Source: Paramecium tetraurelia
Taxonomy: Eukaryota > Ciliophora > Oligohymenophorea > Peniculida > Parameciidae
Direction: 5' to 3'
NCBI RefSeq assembly: GCF_000165425.1
Contig: NW_001799277.1
Location: forward strand, 124,001 to 188,000
DNA: 64,000 nucleotides
Shown here: piece after piece, positions 1-12,494 of the stretch
Layout of the letters: the number at the start of each line of letters is the position of its first letter
How positions within the stretch are numbered: the first letter of the stretch is position 1
The notes under the pieces: model-generated
Told to the model about the DNA's origin: nothing
Database searches by the model: none
What the model saw: the letters and a program-made list of their open reading frames with translations, nothing else
Made by a program: the position numbers and the translations under genes

Positions 1-1
1 T

Positions 2-548
2 GTTAGTAAGAGTATTTCTCAATTACCCTCCCACATACAAGTGCCATAAGGAGCAGGCAGTAATCTTCTAAAATATTTATAAGAAACACTTTATAGATGG
101 GGAGATATCCACCTCGATCATTCGTAAGATATAGCCAACTTAAGGGCTAAAATAATTAATGATCCAACAATTGTAGGAGTAGTTGGATTCTCTCACGGAA
201 CATTATTGGTGACAGAATTAGGATAATTAGCTCATACTGATTAAGAATTGAAGAAGAGACTTAAATTTTTTATGGCATTTTCTTGTCATGGTATTAAAGC
301 TAAGAAAGAGATTTATTCCTAAAAAAGGTTAATCACTATTCCAACAATTTAATCTTTGGGAACGAGAGATCCCCTTGAATTGGAGTCACTAATATAATCT
401 AGTGAGTTTTTAAATCCTGTAATCATCTATACTGATTCGAGTAAATGTTAATTTTATAACAGCTCATAGAGTTCCGATTTTTTCATTCGAGTAACTTAAG
501 AAAATTTAGAAATTTGTTTAATCAGCCTTAGAATAACCTAAATTATGA
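2..548 (+). CDS. FSH1-family serine hydrolase (5' end outside window)
   Basis: The frame is open from base 2 and carries the alpha/beta-hydrolase nucleophile elbow GFSHG near residue 58 (G-x-S-x-G). It is followed by a core beta-strand segment ending in FFMAFSCHG, the acid-strand context IQSLGTRDPLE, and a final THRVP histidine segment, the order seen in FSH1/OVCA2-type serine hydrolases (PF03959-like). One 22-nt intron at 441-462 joins the acid and histidine parts and restores frame to the TGA at 546-548. The start lies outside the window, so only about 174 residues are visible. The fold is well supported; the substrate is unknown, and a close carboxylesterase relative is possible. Confidence 0.75.
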
Positions 549-563
549 AAATTTATTATTTAA

Positions 564-1401
564 TCAAACAAAATTTTCTAGACTCTCAGGAATATCATTT
601 AGTCTAATCCCTTATTCTTACAAGAGTCTACTCATTTCAATTTCCACTTTATTCAGAAGATTGAGAATTTCTTAATCACCTTAAGCATTTCTGAGACTTG
701 CAATTTGATCCTCCTCTTCAACTCCAAATTTAGCATAAATCTAATCTTGTATTATTGTGTTGATTATAGTTGGCACCAGTATCACATCTTCTGAGGGCTA
801 TGACTATATTCTGTAAATATACAATTCGATGTAAAATGTCTTTATAATCTTAAGAGAAGTTCCTCAAAATATTTACACTAAATTGAATAATCTCCTTTGT
901 TTATTTTAAATTCAATTTTTTAGTTGATTCAATTTTCTCTTTTAGTTTTTGTTTTACACTTGCCTACAACATATACAATTGCTAAAAATATCCCTGATCC
1001 ATTCTCACAAGCACACTCTCCTCGAATATCTCTTTGGGTACATCTAATTCATATAGTAATCTTTTTAATGCCTAATCTAAGACATCTTCGACATTCATGA
1101 TGAATTAGATAATGCTATCAACATAAAATTCTTGTTTTTATTTTCGTAGTCTCCTTCTCTGAACTCGATTCACCTTGCTCAATTTAACATAGTCCTCTCC
1201 TGCTATTTCTAACTATTTGGCATAGATCTCCACTATGCAATTAGCCTCTAAAAAATGATCTTCATTATATCTAATCTCAATATCTTTGCTAATTTCTAAT
1301 TTTTAATCTATAGATCGATCGTTTGTATCCAAATATTGATCTAAATCATGCTTCCAAAATAATTTCTCTAAGCTTTGTTTCTCTTTAGCGCTCATTTTCA
1401 T
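564..1401 (-). CDS. Hypothetical helical protein, 270 aa
   Basis: Starting at the ATG at 1401 (a second ATG lies two codons on) and removing one 25-nt intron at 798-822 gives a continuous 270-residue frame ending in TGA at 564-566. The protein is rich in K, E, Q and L, with heptad-like stretches (KVNRVQRRRLRKQKQEFY, LQASVKQKLKEKIESTKK) that suggest long helices or coiled coil. No signal peptide, membrane segment or catalytic motif is visible. It is tail-to-tail with the serine hydrolase, only 15 bp between stops. I do not recognise the family and give no function. Confidence 0.7.
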
Positions 1402-2238
1402 GTAATAGGCGCTATGAAATATTCAATAAACGCTTACCAAAAGCCTACTATTCCTAATGAGGATAATAAGACTACTTTATTTTTAGATATTGCTTATCCC
1501 ATAATTAATTATATTATAATTTTGAATTATTATCATGTAATGGTTTTTAGAGAATTATTTGAAGCATATTATTCATACTTAGATATATTGAAGATATGGA
1601 TATCAGCAATAAGTAATTACCATGGAAAATTACTTTTTTATAAAAGGAATTTAAACCATAATAAATTATCTTTTAATGTTTATCTGCAAAAGTGATTTTC
1701 TAATGATCTGAAACTCTAGAACTATTAGAACTCTATGCTTTAGTAATATTATTCTGAGGTAAATTATGTATTCACTTGTAGAATTATATTAATAAACAAA
1801 AATTCTATTAATATTGTAGATAAAAATCAAATCCTAAATAATAATAATTAGGTTCTATTTTCATAATCCAGTTCGAATTCATTTTACTCTATACAAATAA
1901 CACCTAAATATTGTTATATAATTATTTTAGTAATAGATTATTTGTTTGTACGCTCATTATTTATTAATATCTATAAAGGTTGTGTTCCTACTATCATCTA
2001 ATTTATCCTGATTTAAATATTGATGAATCCTACTACAAATACTTAACTCATATCTTTGAGAATCCCAAAATAGAAAATGTTATAAGTCTACTTCACCATT
2101 CAAGGAGAAGTGATACGATTTTCATATATATTGATCTAATTAAGTTCTATAAGAACAATTTAATCGCAAATTATTAAATACATTTTGAGGACAAGTCAAT
2201 GCTATTTTATTTTCTAATAATTATTCATTTATATTTTA
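1402..2238. other. 837-bp gap without convincing gene
   Basis: The stretch is very AT-rich. Two ATG/TTG-initiated open stretches occur (about 1413-1695 and 1980-2340, + strand), but neither contains recognisable domain sequence, and the second runs out of frame over the importin start. At this base composition TGA-free runs of this length arise by chance. I would treat it as the upstream region of the importin-like gene, possibly with gene remnants. Confidence 0.4.
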
Positions 2239-3903
2239 ATGTTTAATACGTAATTGCAATTGAAGAGGGAACAATTTGTTATTCAGATTAGAAAATAGGC
2301 ACGAGAAGAGATCTTTTCAAGAAAGAGACACACAGATTTGAATAGTGATTTAAATGGAGTTTTGAAGTGTTAGCCAGATGAATTGATTCTCTAAATTTAT
2401 AAAAGTTTTATGCTCAAAGACTTTTAAACTCTCAAGAATTTACTTTATAGGTACAATGAGCAATTCCTAATAATGATCGTAAGAAAGTAATAAGCTGATG
2501 AAGTGTCAATGAATCAATATATAAATCATTTTAGCAATAATTAAGAAACTACTCAACTATTCATGCAAATAATGCGTATGTCTGATGTTTCATAGGAAAG
2601 CAATATAGAGGAGATAAGGATGCTATGTATAAATCAAGTTCTTGTTATATTGGTCAATATTACCTATGTGGATGCGCCATAAATTATTAATAATCTATTG
2701 AACCATGATTTATTAGACATCCTTTTGAATGATATATTGGGTCGAATGAATACTAAGCAAAAGTTAGCAATTAATTATGATGTTTGGTAATCGATAATTG
2801 ATAGTGTAATAATATTACTTACTTGCAGCTCTGTTAACTATTTATTAATTTGTTGCTTGATTTGAAAGATTAAAGAGGAGTCTAATTGAAAATTGAAATA
2901 ATGAAATCCCCCTTCTTTAAAATCTGGCAATACATCTATAAAGAGTTCCCACCATAACAACTTTGGAGTTCAATGCTATTCTTATAACAAATGCTATTTT
3001 TGAAGCCAGTAATTCCAGACACAGAAATAGTATCATCGAATGTATACGCTATTATTTAATATCCATATAGTTGTAGAGAATTCTTAAGTAGTGTGGTTAT
3101 GTAATAAAGGAACTCTCGGAATAAGATCAATTATACGAAACTGCATTGCTATTAATTAATTACTGTTCTGAGTATTAGCTTGAGACCACGATAGTTTTAA
3201 CTAAGCATATTTGGGTGAAAATGATATTAATCAATAAATTGCCTTTGCTGATGTATGGTTTATTTATCAACTTCACTTCTATGAATTACGACGAGGATTC
3301 TCCAATTTCTGATTTTAGTGCAGAAAAGCATTTGATGGATATAGGTTTATTGAATAACATGTTATTTTGGTTATAAAACACACCAGAAGAGCAATTAATA
3401 ATAAAGATATACAAATGTTTGAATAACATTCTAACTTTTTAATATCAACATCTGGCTAGTGTGGTAATTTATCATTTCTTACCCTTTCTTGATCTCTACT
3501 TTGAAGGGTCGAATCATTTCTCTGAAGAAATGGTGGCTGAATATCTGATCCTACTCAAAAACCTGATTAAATTTTAGAAATTGAATGAAGCAAATCTAAC
3601 TTAAGTGTTGGAGGAATAAAATGTTATGAAGTAAATAAGAGAAATGTAAACAATTTGTAATTAATCATTAGATTACTATAGGGTTGCTTTAAGGCATGCT
3701 ATATTTTGGATTTGTTTGATGCTTTTGATCTTTTATCAATTGAGTTCAAATACTTGGTGCTAGACAAAATTGTCAAGTATCAAGTGATTGAGATTCTCAA
3801 TATGTTACTAGCCAAAGATTAAATCAGCGATGATTTTATTGATACTGTGATGGAATAGATAGCTAAATGGGAGTCAGAAACTAATGAGTTAAATTATTCG
3901 TGA
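2239..3903 (+). CDS. Divergent importin-alpha (IBB plus armadillo repeats)
   Basis: The first 35 residues look like an importin-beta-binding domain: a basic helix with REQFVIQIRKQAREEIFSRK. The rest is helical armadillo-like sequence, for example the NQVLVILVNITYVDAPQII block and later LLKNLIKFQKLNEANLTQVL. Importin-alpha carries classical-NLS cargo through nuclear pores with importin-beta. One 26-nt intron at 3646-3671 is clear. A second junction near 2790-2920 is not resolved: TGA codons at about 2860-2900 must be spliced out, probably with an intron at 2799-2823. The repeats are far from the canonical W/N ladder, so cargo recognition may be altered. Start chosen as the first ATG directly before the IBB. 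Confidence 0.65.
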
Positions 3904-3977
3904 ATTAATCATTTATTAATTTAATGCTTAACTAACCATTTAAACCTAGCAATAAGGTTGTATCACTACATGCTATT

Positions 3978-5066
3978 ATGAGTAATATTAAGAGACAGAA
4001 TAAACAAAAGACTAGATCCATCAGTTACCATTCAAATCACATCAAATCTGAGGGGCAATCTATTCAGTTAAGAGATGATGATTCGAAAAAATTCAATGAT
4101 CAGATTAAACAGAAGGATGAACTCATTAATTAATTGTAATCATAACAACAATCATTTCGCAAATAACTCAACGAAATATTCGAAGTCAACCATGATAATG
4201 ATGAATCACTCATTTTGCACATATATTCATCTATCATACAATTCAAAAAAGAAAAAAGTCAATATCTGTAATAAGATGAAATTAATAGCAAAGTCATCCT
4301 CCATTACAAATAGCTATTGTAATGTAAATCTGATTCTTTTATTTAGAAAGCACTGATATCATCGCAAATTAAGAGGAATAACTATCAAATTAATAACAAT
4401 TATTAATGACCTTAACTAACTAAATTAAAGAAAATGAATTATTATAGCATTTGAATACCTCCTAATAAGAAGTATGTTATCATCTATATTACTTCAGAAA
4501 CAATACATGTCCAAAATCGAATCTTTATAGAGTTAAATTGACAAATTTAGAAATGCAAGTCTCTTACTCTTGTATCTATAACCACTTTTAGAAGAGAAGA
4601 TTCCTATCCTTATAATAAATTACACTCAGTATGCAAATTGCTATCTTCCAATCCAGAGGAAATTGAGGAAGAAATTCTTCAATTCATTCGCAATACCTTT
4701 CAATTCTATCAAGCTATTGGAAACCAATAAAGTAATTCACATTATAACTTAGTTTATGCTTTTATAAAAAGTTAATTTGATAATGAAAGGGTTTAATTGA
4801 CATTCAATCTAAATTAAATTAATAATGAAGTTATCAAAGTGTTGATAAACAAATTTGATTTAGACAATGATATCGAATAAGAAATGGAACAATTAATTCT
4901 ATTGAAATAAATTAAATCTCATAATAATTAAATATTATAATTCATTGATTAATTGGGCGAGTTTATAATAGTTAAATTATAAAATTATAAAAGAAATGAA
5001 ATATCAAGAATCATGTTGATACAGAATTTAGTTAATTTGAAAAGATAAATAATAAAGAAACTTTGA
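3978..5066 (+). CDS. Coiled-coil protein, 348 aa
   Basis: Two introns (23 nt at 4324-4346 and 19 nt at 4532-4550) join three exons into 349 codons ending at TGA 5064-5066. The N-terminal third is basic and polar (MSNIKRQNKQKTRS...), followed by Q/E-rich coiled coil (NQEEQLSNQQQLLMTLTNQI) and a second helical block starting PEEIEEEILQFIRNTFQFY. The family is not recognised. A structural or cytoskeletal role is plausible from composition only. The gene lies 74 bp downstream of the importin-like gene on the same strand; ciliates do not use operons, so the spacing only reflects compaction. Confidence 0.7.
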
Positions 5067-6840
5067 TTTTATTTATTAACTTATAATATATATTTCAGGA
5101 TAAAGATCATAAAATCTTCAACTAAAGAATATTTAGTATATCTCCTCTTGATGTTTTTAACCGGCAACATAATTAATTGTTGTTATTGTTTATCATAAAC
5201 TGAATGTATCATAATCATTCATTTTTAATTATTTATAAGACCTTCACAGAATTCTCAATCCGATTGCTAAAATTTATCAAAGAATTGTTCTTTAAGTATT
5301 TAAGATATAGAAGCGTTTTCAAATTTTGTAATTAGAGGCAAATAATCTAAATTGAAAAAGTTTGAATAACCAATTGAATACTAATTTTACGATTTCATAA
5401 AGGTTTTACAAGATAGATGAAAAAATTTTAAGGAATCAATCCTTTCTAGAGAGACATAGTATGCATTGTAAGTTTAAAAATAAAACCAATCTTCATTCAT
5501 ATTATATTTTCTAATCTTATTGATAAATTGACTTTCATTTTTGGAATAAAAATTATAATTATTCTTATATATCAATGTTAGAAATACATTTAAATGCATA
5601 TCAAAACGATTATCAGGATCAATTTATAAATTAATTATTCAAAAATATAAAGCTAATGAAAATGTTAATTTAGAATTTATCAAATTAAAACCAATTTTAA
5701 AAAGAGGTAAACAAATAAGTATTTATTATAGAAATTAGATCACTAAATAAAAATTTCAAAATAGATTATTTTTAACATTTTATATTAAATAAAATCATAT
5801 TCATCCAATATTTAATTCATCAAAAATTTTATTTATTTTGCTATGATAGATGAAGAAATAAACAAAATGGTTGATTGGGTTATATTCATTGTGTTTAATA
5901 CTGTCCAAAAAAGATCTGTAAATAACAATTCTGAAGCAAATTGCGATTGGTTCATATATGAAAAAAATTAATAATAAAGTGCTCAAAAGATTTAAGGTTA
6001 TTTGCATATCCACTTCAGTATTATTTATTTCGCTATTATGAGAAAATATTATACATTGAATTTAAAGCCAAAATTGTAAGGAAAAAATACATAACGGGTA
6101 AGCAAAAATATAATACAACCATTGCTATAGCAATTTTTCCTTCAAACATATAGATTGCTTAAGTTATCTTGGAAATAGCCCTATTTTGCCTCTTAAGAAT
6201 TAATAAAAGAATATTCTAAAATTACTTTAAAACGAGTAACAGGAATATTATTTTATTAATTAATAAATTAAGTGTGACTTTAAATATTCTTAAATCTATA
6301 AATAAGATGTTTTGAATAGGTAATATTGCTGAAAATTAATTAATTGAATAATAATACTGAATTATGCCAAAGAAATACACATAAGAAAAATTTTTTAGAA
6401 CTTTACTTTTTGTCTTATTTATTTTATTTAATTTACCTCAGATGAATAATTGAATAAATTTTGTTATACAAACAGGGTAGTAATTATAAATTATTTTATT
6501 TAAGTTTAAGAAAACTATTATAGTTTTAGTTAATTAATAATGATTTCTGTGTTAATTATTTTAATTAATATAATATACCCATAATAGTAGTGGTTGCTAA
6601 GTAAATTTGATAAAAAAAATATCAGTATTGAAGAAACTCTAATGATAATTTAATTTATTTTTAAATAAAAACTTCTTTCTGAATTGTCAAATTATTAGCG
6701 TTCGATTTCCAAGTCAGTTAATACCAAATTTATCTGATGAAATTTTGAAATGAACTAATCTAACAATTATTAATACAACTAAATAAGGTAAAATATTTTA
6801 ACACAAGCATCTCTTTGTACACCTTATTCCTATATAATAC
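5067..6840. other. Gene-poor AT-rich stretch
   Basis: I see no confident gene in about 1.8 kb. The reverse strand is TGA-free for more than 100 codons around 5801-6120, with hydrophobic segments (LLSTLLLIFFIYEP). The density of TGA expected at this composition makes such runs common, and I found no intron-supported model. It may hold a decayed membrane-protein gene or simply be intergenic. Confidence 0.35.
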
Positions 6841-6849
6841 CGATATTAA

Positions 6850-7745
6850 GCAGGTGAAAGAAATCATCAAGAAAAGGGTTATTTGTTTGATTATTTCATC
6901 TAATGGATTTAATCTCAAAGGCTTAAATTCATATATTAATTAGATTTACAACAGATATCAAATAAAGAGGATTTAATAATCACTTAATGCATTTATTAAG
7001 CAATTACATTTTGAAATTTATTAGAAATAAACTAAAGAAAGAAAAACTATATCTATTAAAGTAGACTAATTCCTCATTCAAAAGCTACTTACCCAATAAA
7101 AAAACTATAATGATAATATCTGCCTTCTAAAGGGATGAGAAAAAGAAAGAGAATCTCCCAAAGTTAGTTTGGTTCAACTAATGGAATAAATGTGAAAAAT
7201 TGAGATATATTATTACAGTAGAACATACGGTTCCAGAACAAGAAGGAAATAATTAATCGAAAATTCGATAAAGAAATTTGAAAATGGAATTAAATTTTAT
7301 TGAAGATTCAAGAATAATTTAATTGAATAATTTATTAATTAAAAATAATAAATAAATCGAATTTTAGAATAGGTAGAACTAAATAATTCATAATGGATAT
7401 CAAAATAATTATAAAAAGTTTAGAACCTTAATCCATTCTTAAAACTTCAAAATAAATTTGAAGAAAACCATAGTACTCTGTGTTTCATTAGGTACTTGAT
7501 GAAAATAGTGATGATAATCGAGAATATCCTAGCGCAAAGTTCATTCGTTTTCAACATTAAACGGAAAGACTATCGCTCTATATTAATCTTTAAGTTATTC
7601 TGCATATTAATAAGCTAATATGGTCTTTCCAAATTTTGGAGGTTAGGTTATTACAACTACATTTTTAATTAGAAAATACATTTTCAATCCCTTTTAATTC
7701 TTTTCTCTAAACAAAATTTCCTTTATAAGAAAAATTTTTATTGAA
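6850..7745 (+). other. Candidate gene or gene remnant, exon structure unresolved
   Basis: Several overlapping TGA-free stretches read like protein. One is about 90 codons from 6855 (VKEIIKKRVICLIISSNG...). Another runs from about 7095 through KKTIMIISAFQRDEKKKENL and LPKLVWFNQWNKCEKLRYII to about 7480. A third ends in YRSILIFKLFCILISQYG near 7745. A 19-nt intron near 7476-7494 would connect two of them, but frames compete and no start is clear. No family is recognised. It could be a real gene with several introns or a degenerate copy. Confidence 0.3.
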
Positions 7746-8392
7746 AAAGCAGGGTATTTTTTAAATATTATATTAAGGATTCTCATTCAAAAAGACTTCA
7801 AAATCTTGCATTCAATCTCGTGCCAGTATTCTTATTTAATCTCCTAACAAAGTAATACAGAAGAGTTATTTCTCACAAGTAGATTGTTATATAAATATTA
7901 TGATAAATTTAAGTTCGATTCAAATGACAGATTGAATTAAATTTTATTTACTTTATTTATTTTATCTCTAAATTCACGCTTAATTTTAAATGTATTCGTT
8001 AAAAATCTGATTCCTTAATTAAAAACATTTGAAATCAATATTACTATTTATTTCAATTTCTTTAACATAATAAGATGTTCGTCAAAGCTATCAATTTATT
8101 TTGCATTTTGTATTTATTTTGCATAGTAATTAAGTTTATTTATCTAGTAATATCCCTTTATTAATTACTCAAATTCTTCCACATTTGACTCCTCAGGTTG
8201 ATAGTACTTTTTTTTTCATAATATTTCATGAACCTAAAAATATTGATTTAGATCAATCATCCCTTGAAGTAATTCTACCATTCCAATTATAATTCAACAA
8301 CTTGTTATATAACTAGACAACTTAACTCCAATTTTGAAAATGTATTCCAATAAGATATTAGGACACCATATTTTTGTAAATAAAAAAGTATT
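7746..8392. other. Non-coding or unrecognised stretch
   Basis: About 650 bp of AT-rich sequence separate the unresolved region from the stop of the lipase-like remnant. I find no frame with recognisable protein sequence on either strand. Confidence 0.4.
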
Positions 8393-9260
8393 TCACTCAA
8401 ATTTTTCTGACTTCCTTATTGACAGTTTTAGAGAAAGCATCTTCTGTTGGCCCTCCAGTTCTCGATTAAATGATAGCATATTCAGTTTAAGATGATGTCC
8501 TTTAATAGATTGAATTGCATCTATGGTAAACTAAAACTTTTTAGCAGTTCCTATTTCAGGAAGTTATATCCCATCAATATTTTATTCAGATAATCTATAT
8601 CCAATTCCAATATGTGAATTGATACAATTGACCAATTTTGGAGTGGATAAATAAAATACAATATCAATATATTCTGGATATCAGTTTATCCTTTTCTGCT
8701 ATTTCGATCCATCAGCTACATCATTTCAAAACTGCCTGGTCCATTAAAAGTCACTGCTTTAACATTTGGAAAAGACTAATCCAATTTTTAATGGTAATAA
8801 TAGACACTTAATTCGGCCAACCATCCTAGAGAATGACCACAAGATGATCAAGTTAAGTTTAGGTTCCGAGCTTTCTCCACCTCTTTATAAGTTGACGAAA
8901 ATGCTTATTATTAGTGATTTGTAAAAGTACCTAATACAAATGACATTCTTTCACCTTTGGACATTTAGTTATTTTGAGATATTTGAAAATAAGGAAAATT
9001 AAAAATTAGTGGATCTATTGATAATACTAATTATTTATTATTTTATTATCTAGTAAAAGACTTTAAACTCCTGTCTCAGCATCATCAGATATAATCCATG
9101 AATATAAATATTAATTCAAATCCACATTCTTTTCTTATTTCATAAATTTATAGATTTCAGCTTCTTATTTAAACTATACTGCCTAATTTTTTTATAAAGG
9201 GCATTCTCCTCCTTTATTCACGTTTAGTCTGCACTGAAAAGCTGCTAATAGAAGATGAAT
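8393..9260 (-). pseudogene. Decayed class-3-lipase-like alpha/beta hydrolase
   Basis: Three blocks of one family are visible in order on the minus strand. An N-terminal block contains SDDAETGVQSLLLDNK. A nucleophile block reads CGHSLGWLAELSVYY, followed by NVKAVTFNGPGSFEMM. A C-terminal block contains DIVFYLSTPKLVNCINSHIG. They resemble lipase-like proteins whose usual motif is GHSLGGWLA. Here one glycine of that motif is missing and an in-frame TGA lies five codons before it. The middle and C-terminal blocks are in different frames with no GT...AG intron of normal size between them (around 8690-8720), and no good start is found. I infer a dead copy; an unusual intron arrangement is the alternative. 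Confidence 0.6.
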
Positions 9261-9483
9261 AAAGTCATTTATAAAGAACTCTTCAAATTTAATCACATTA
9301 TTTGTAATACTATTTTATTTGTAATTTAATAGTATTATCACAATTAAATGAGTATTTTAAATTAAATCTAAATCTTTAACTTCATTCTCAATATCGTATT
9401 CTTTATCATAATATTAGCCGATTAAGAAGGTTGAATTAATAGATTAAATGCATATATTAATAGATAATTAATATAAATGATGT

Positions 9484-11735
9484 TCATTCTAAAATTGGAT
9501 TATTGATTACAGCTGTTTCTAGCCCGTATCCAGTTGCAAACTTTGGATTGTTAATTTTGGGTTGAATATTTGAAACATATTTTGGATAATCTTTAATAGA
9601 GTCTAAAGTAGAAAACCAAGGAGATGGTAACTTATTGTTTTTTTTATCTACTCCTCCAAATGCATATTCTCCAAAAATGGACTGTATAATTGCTTCACCA
9701 CCAGTTGTTCCAGGGAGCCATGCTGCTATAAAACTATCGCTAATGGCTAATGGATCGTCAATTAACATTGGTCTGCCACTGATTAATACGGAAACAACTT
9801 TACTTTTACCTTATAGGATATTGGCAATTATCTATATATTCTAAATATAAATACTTATTTTTCATATGCTCCAGTTTTTATTTCTAATCTTGTAGGTTAT
9901 GATTTTGTTAAATAAACATTATCATGCAGATCATATAAGCAACCTTTCTTGTCTTCACCTTAACAATATGAGCAGTTAATATCACCCATATATTCAGCAT
10001 ATGGATTTTCTGCTAATACATTGATGACTAATGTGTTTGCTGATGAGAATTAATCTTTCATTGTATTTAATTAGTTTCTAAAAGTATTTCTGTCTGTAAG
10101 AATAGTATTCAAATCAGATCGGTCTGTGTATTTTGGATAATGAATTTCTGCATCTTAAAATCTTGCTTTTATGGCATCTAAGATTGATGAAGCTTTTGAT
10201 TTTACTTTCAAATCTCCAGTCCAATAATCATTACCATTGTACCCTTACCATCTAATTGTCCATCCTCCGTTTTAAGCTCCAATATTGTCATAATCTGAAA
10301 ATAATTTATATTCTCCATTTCCAACTGGCACATATCTATCACCCAATAAAATAACATGTTTAATTGTATTTTTGTTAGCAGGAAGTGCATTTGCATCATT
10401 TTTCAACAATACTAATGATTGAAGAGCTGCTTGTAAAGCATCTTAGTATTCTGCTTCTTTATCCTTTACTATTTTCTTATTTTCTTTTAAATCCTACTTG
10501 TTTGAAGTTACTTTTATTAATCCCATTTTTTCTTTGATTTTTAATATTCTTTTAACTGCATCGTCTAATCTTGCTTCATCTATTTTTGGTTTTTGTGGAT
10601 CAACTTCATTAACTAAACCAGTAATCATTGCTTGATAGTCTTCAACCTTGTCAGAAATCATTTACATATCAACTCCTACTTTAAATGACTCAGCATATGC
10701 CTGATTCAATGGCATTTTTTAAGAATTTCTTGGTAAATCTACATTAGCTGTCTTGATAACTGAATTATAATCACTAATAACAAATCCTTCAAATCCTAAT
10801 CCACCATCTTCTGTTGTTGCTTTCAATTTCTCATTAACAAATGGATGAACACTCATAGCCACACCATTGATTGCATCATAACTAACCATTACATTTCCTG
10901 TCTATGCCTCAACAGCTCCTTCATAACCTTTAATATTATCCTCTACAAAAAGATCCATAGACTCAGCATCTACAATGGAATCACCTTCTTCATATCCATT
11001 TATTGTAGCTCCATCTCCTATGAAATGTTTGACTGAAGTTAGAACTCCTGTTATCTCGTCATTTTGAATATTTTAGGCTTCTTCAACGAAAGCTTTGGAG
11101 TATTCTTTTACTTTAGTTGTGTCATCTCCCAAAGTCTCATAGAATCTACCCCATTGTGGATTATGAGATACAGCTACTGTGGGTGAAAATACAAAATTAA
11201 ATCCACTCTCAATGACACTATCTCTCATCCATTTGGCTGAATTTTTAAAGTTTTCCACATTGTTTGAAGCAGCCAGACCAATATTATGAGGAAAGAGAAT
11301 CTCCCCAACAGAATGTTGATTTCCACGGATAGCATCTGTACCAAGTAATGGTTATATTATCACTGTTTCTGTTTCTGTTTCACTAATATCAACTGTGACT
11401 GACACTCCTTAGACTAGTGCCAAGTCTGCAACTTTTTTCCATAATAAATTATCAGCCTTCATGCAAGTTCCTTATGAGGATATATTACCCTCATCATCAG
11501 GACATCCATTACCTCCCACTAATACAGATCCAAGATTCCATTCTTTGATTTTATCATATTATGTTTTTCCTTCAGCATCATTCAAATATATAAAATCGAC
11601 TTATGTTGTTTAACCAATCTTTTATGCTAAAGTCATGCTATTAACTATATCATCGATTGAAGCATTTAATCTCTTGTTCACCTTACCTCCTTTGCACACT
11701 ACTAAAAATATACACAAATAAAATATGAATTTCAT
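9484..11735 (-). CDS. Secreted glycoside hydrolase family 3 beta-glucosidase/glucan hydrolase
   Basis: A single 23-nt intron (9832-9854) leaves 743 codons. The first 17 residues are a signal peptide (MKFIFYLCIFLVVCKG), so the enzyme is secreted or lysosomal. Domain 1 has the GH3 landmarks LGTDAIRGNQHSVGEILFPH, KHFIGDGAT and GFEGFVISDYNSV; the Asp of SDY (near residue 319) is the expected catalytic nucleophile, Tyr replacing the common Trp. Domain 2 ends with LPSPWFST. The overall layout and length match plant/bacterial ExoI-type GH3 enzymes that release glucose from beta-1,3/1,4-glucans, fitting digestion of bacterial or algal food. The start is the only ATG in front of the signal peptide. 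Family assignment is firm, exact specificity is not. Confidence 0.93.
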
Positions 11736-12494
11736 TTATATTAAGATATTTTTAATGCAGATTTAATGATTTTTATATTTAAATAATAATTCTTATAGAA
11801 TTTATTTTATTGTTTCAATATTCTGATATTATTACATATAACATCATAATCATAAATTCTAGCATAAAGGCTTTCTATTTAGTGCATAATTATTAGAACC
11901 TATTTTAAAAATTAATATCAAAGAAAATTGTACATAAGCTGAAATCTTATACTATTCTTAATAATAATGAATTCATTCTATTAAGATAAAATGTAATTTA
12001 ATATTCATTGTATTCAATGCAATCTCATTGATAATCTTCATTTTATCGAATAAAATTACTTAAATTCAATCAATCAAATTTCTTTCTCTTTAAGTTGAAT
12101 TGTATTTATTACTAAAAATATTTGATGGTAGTTGATTGTTTTATGTTGTTATATTTTTGTATTATTTTACATATAATACTTTATTGATTATGAGATTTAC
12201 TGTTTTTAGTGTAATAAACCCATTCACAATTTAAAGATGAATTAAAAGCCTACCTCATATGGATTTCACATTTATGTAACGATTGTGATTATATTTAATT
12301 AGGCAATTAAAATAATTATACAGATATATGCATATACAATTCAATATTCTAAATAATTTTGATAATCTTGTCTTAGCTTTAAAAAATCTTCGAATTCAAT
12401 TTAAGTTTGAATCAATTAATTTTAATTTATTATATAATTTTCTTATTCATTTAATTAATAATCAATTATGAATGGATTGTAGTAATTTTATTTA
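11736..12494. other. Intergenic region, AT-rich
   Basis: About 760 bp lie between two minus-strand genes: upstream of the GH3 start and downstream of the Myb-like stop. The sequence is extremely AT-rich with frequent TGA on both strands. I see no gene, RNA or repeat in it; it should contain the GH3 promoter. Confidence 0.6.

Noticed and set aside
9635-9844. Plus-strand open frame over the GH3 gene
   Set aside because: Antisense shadow of a firmly assigned exon and its intron.
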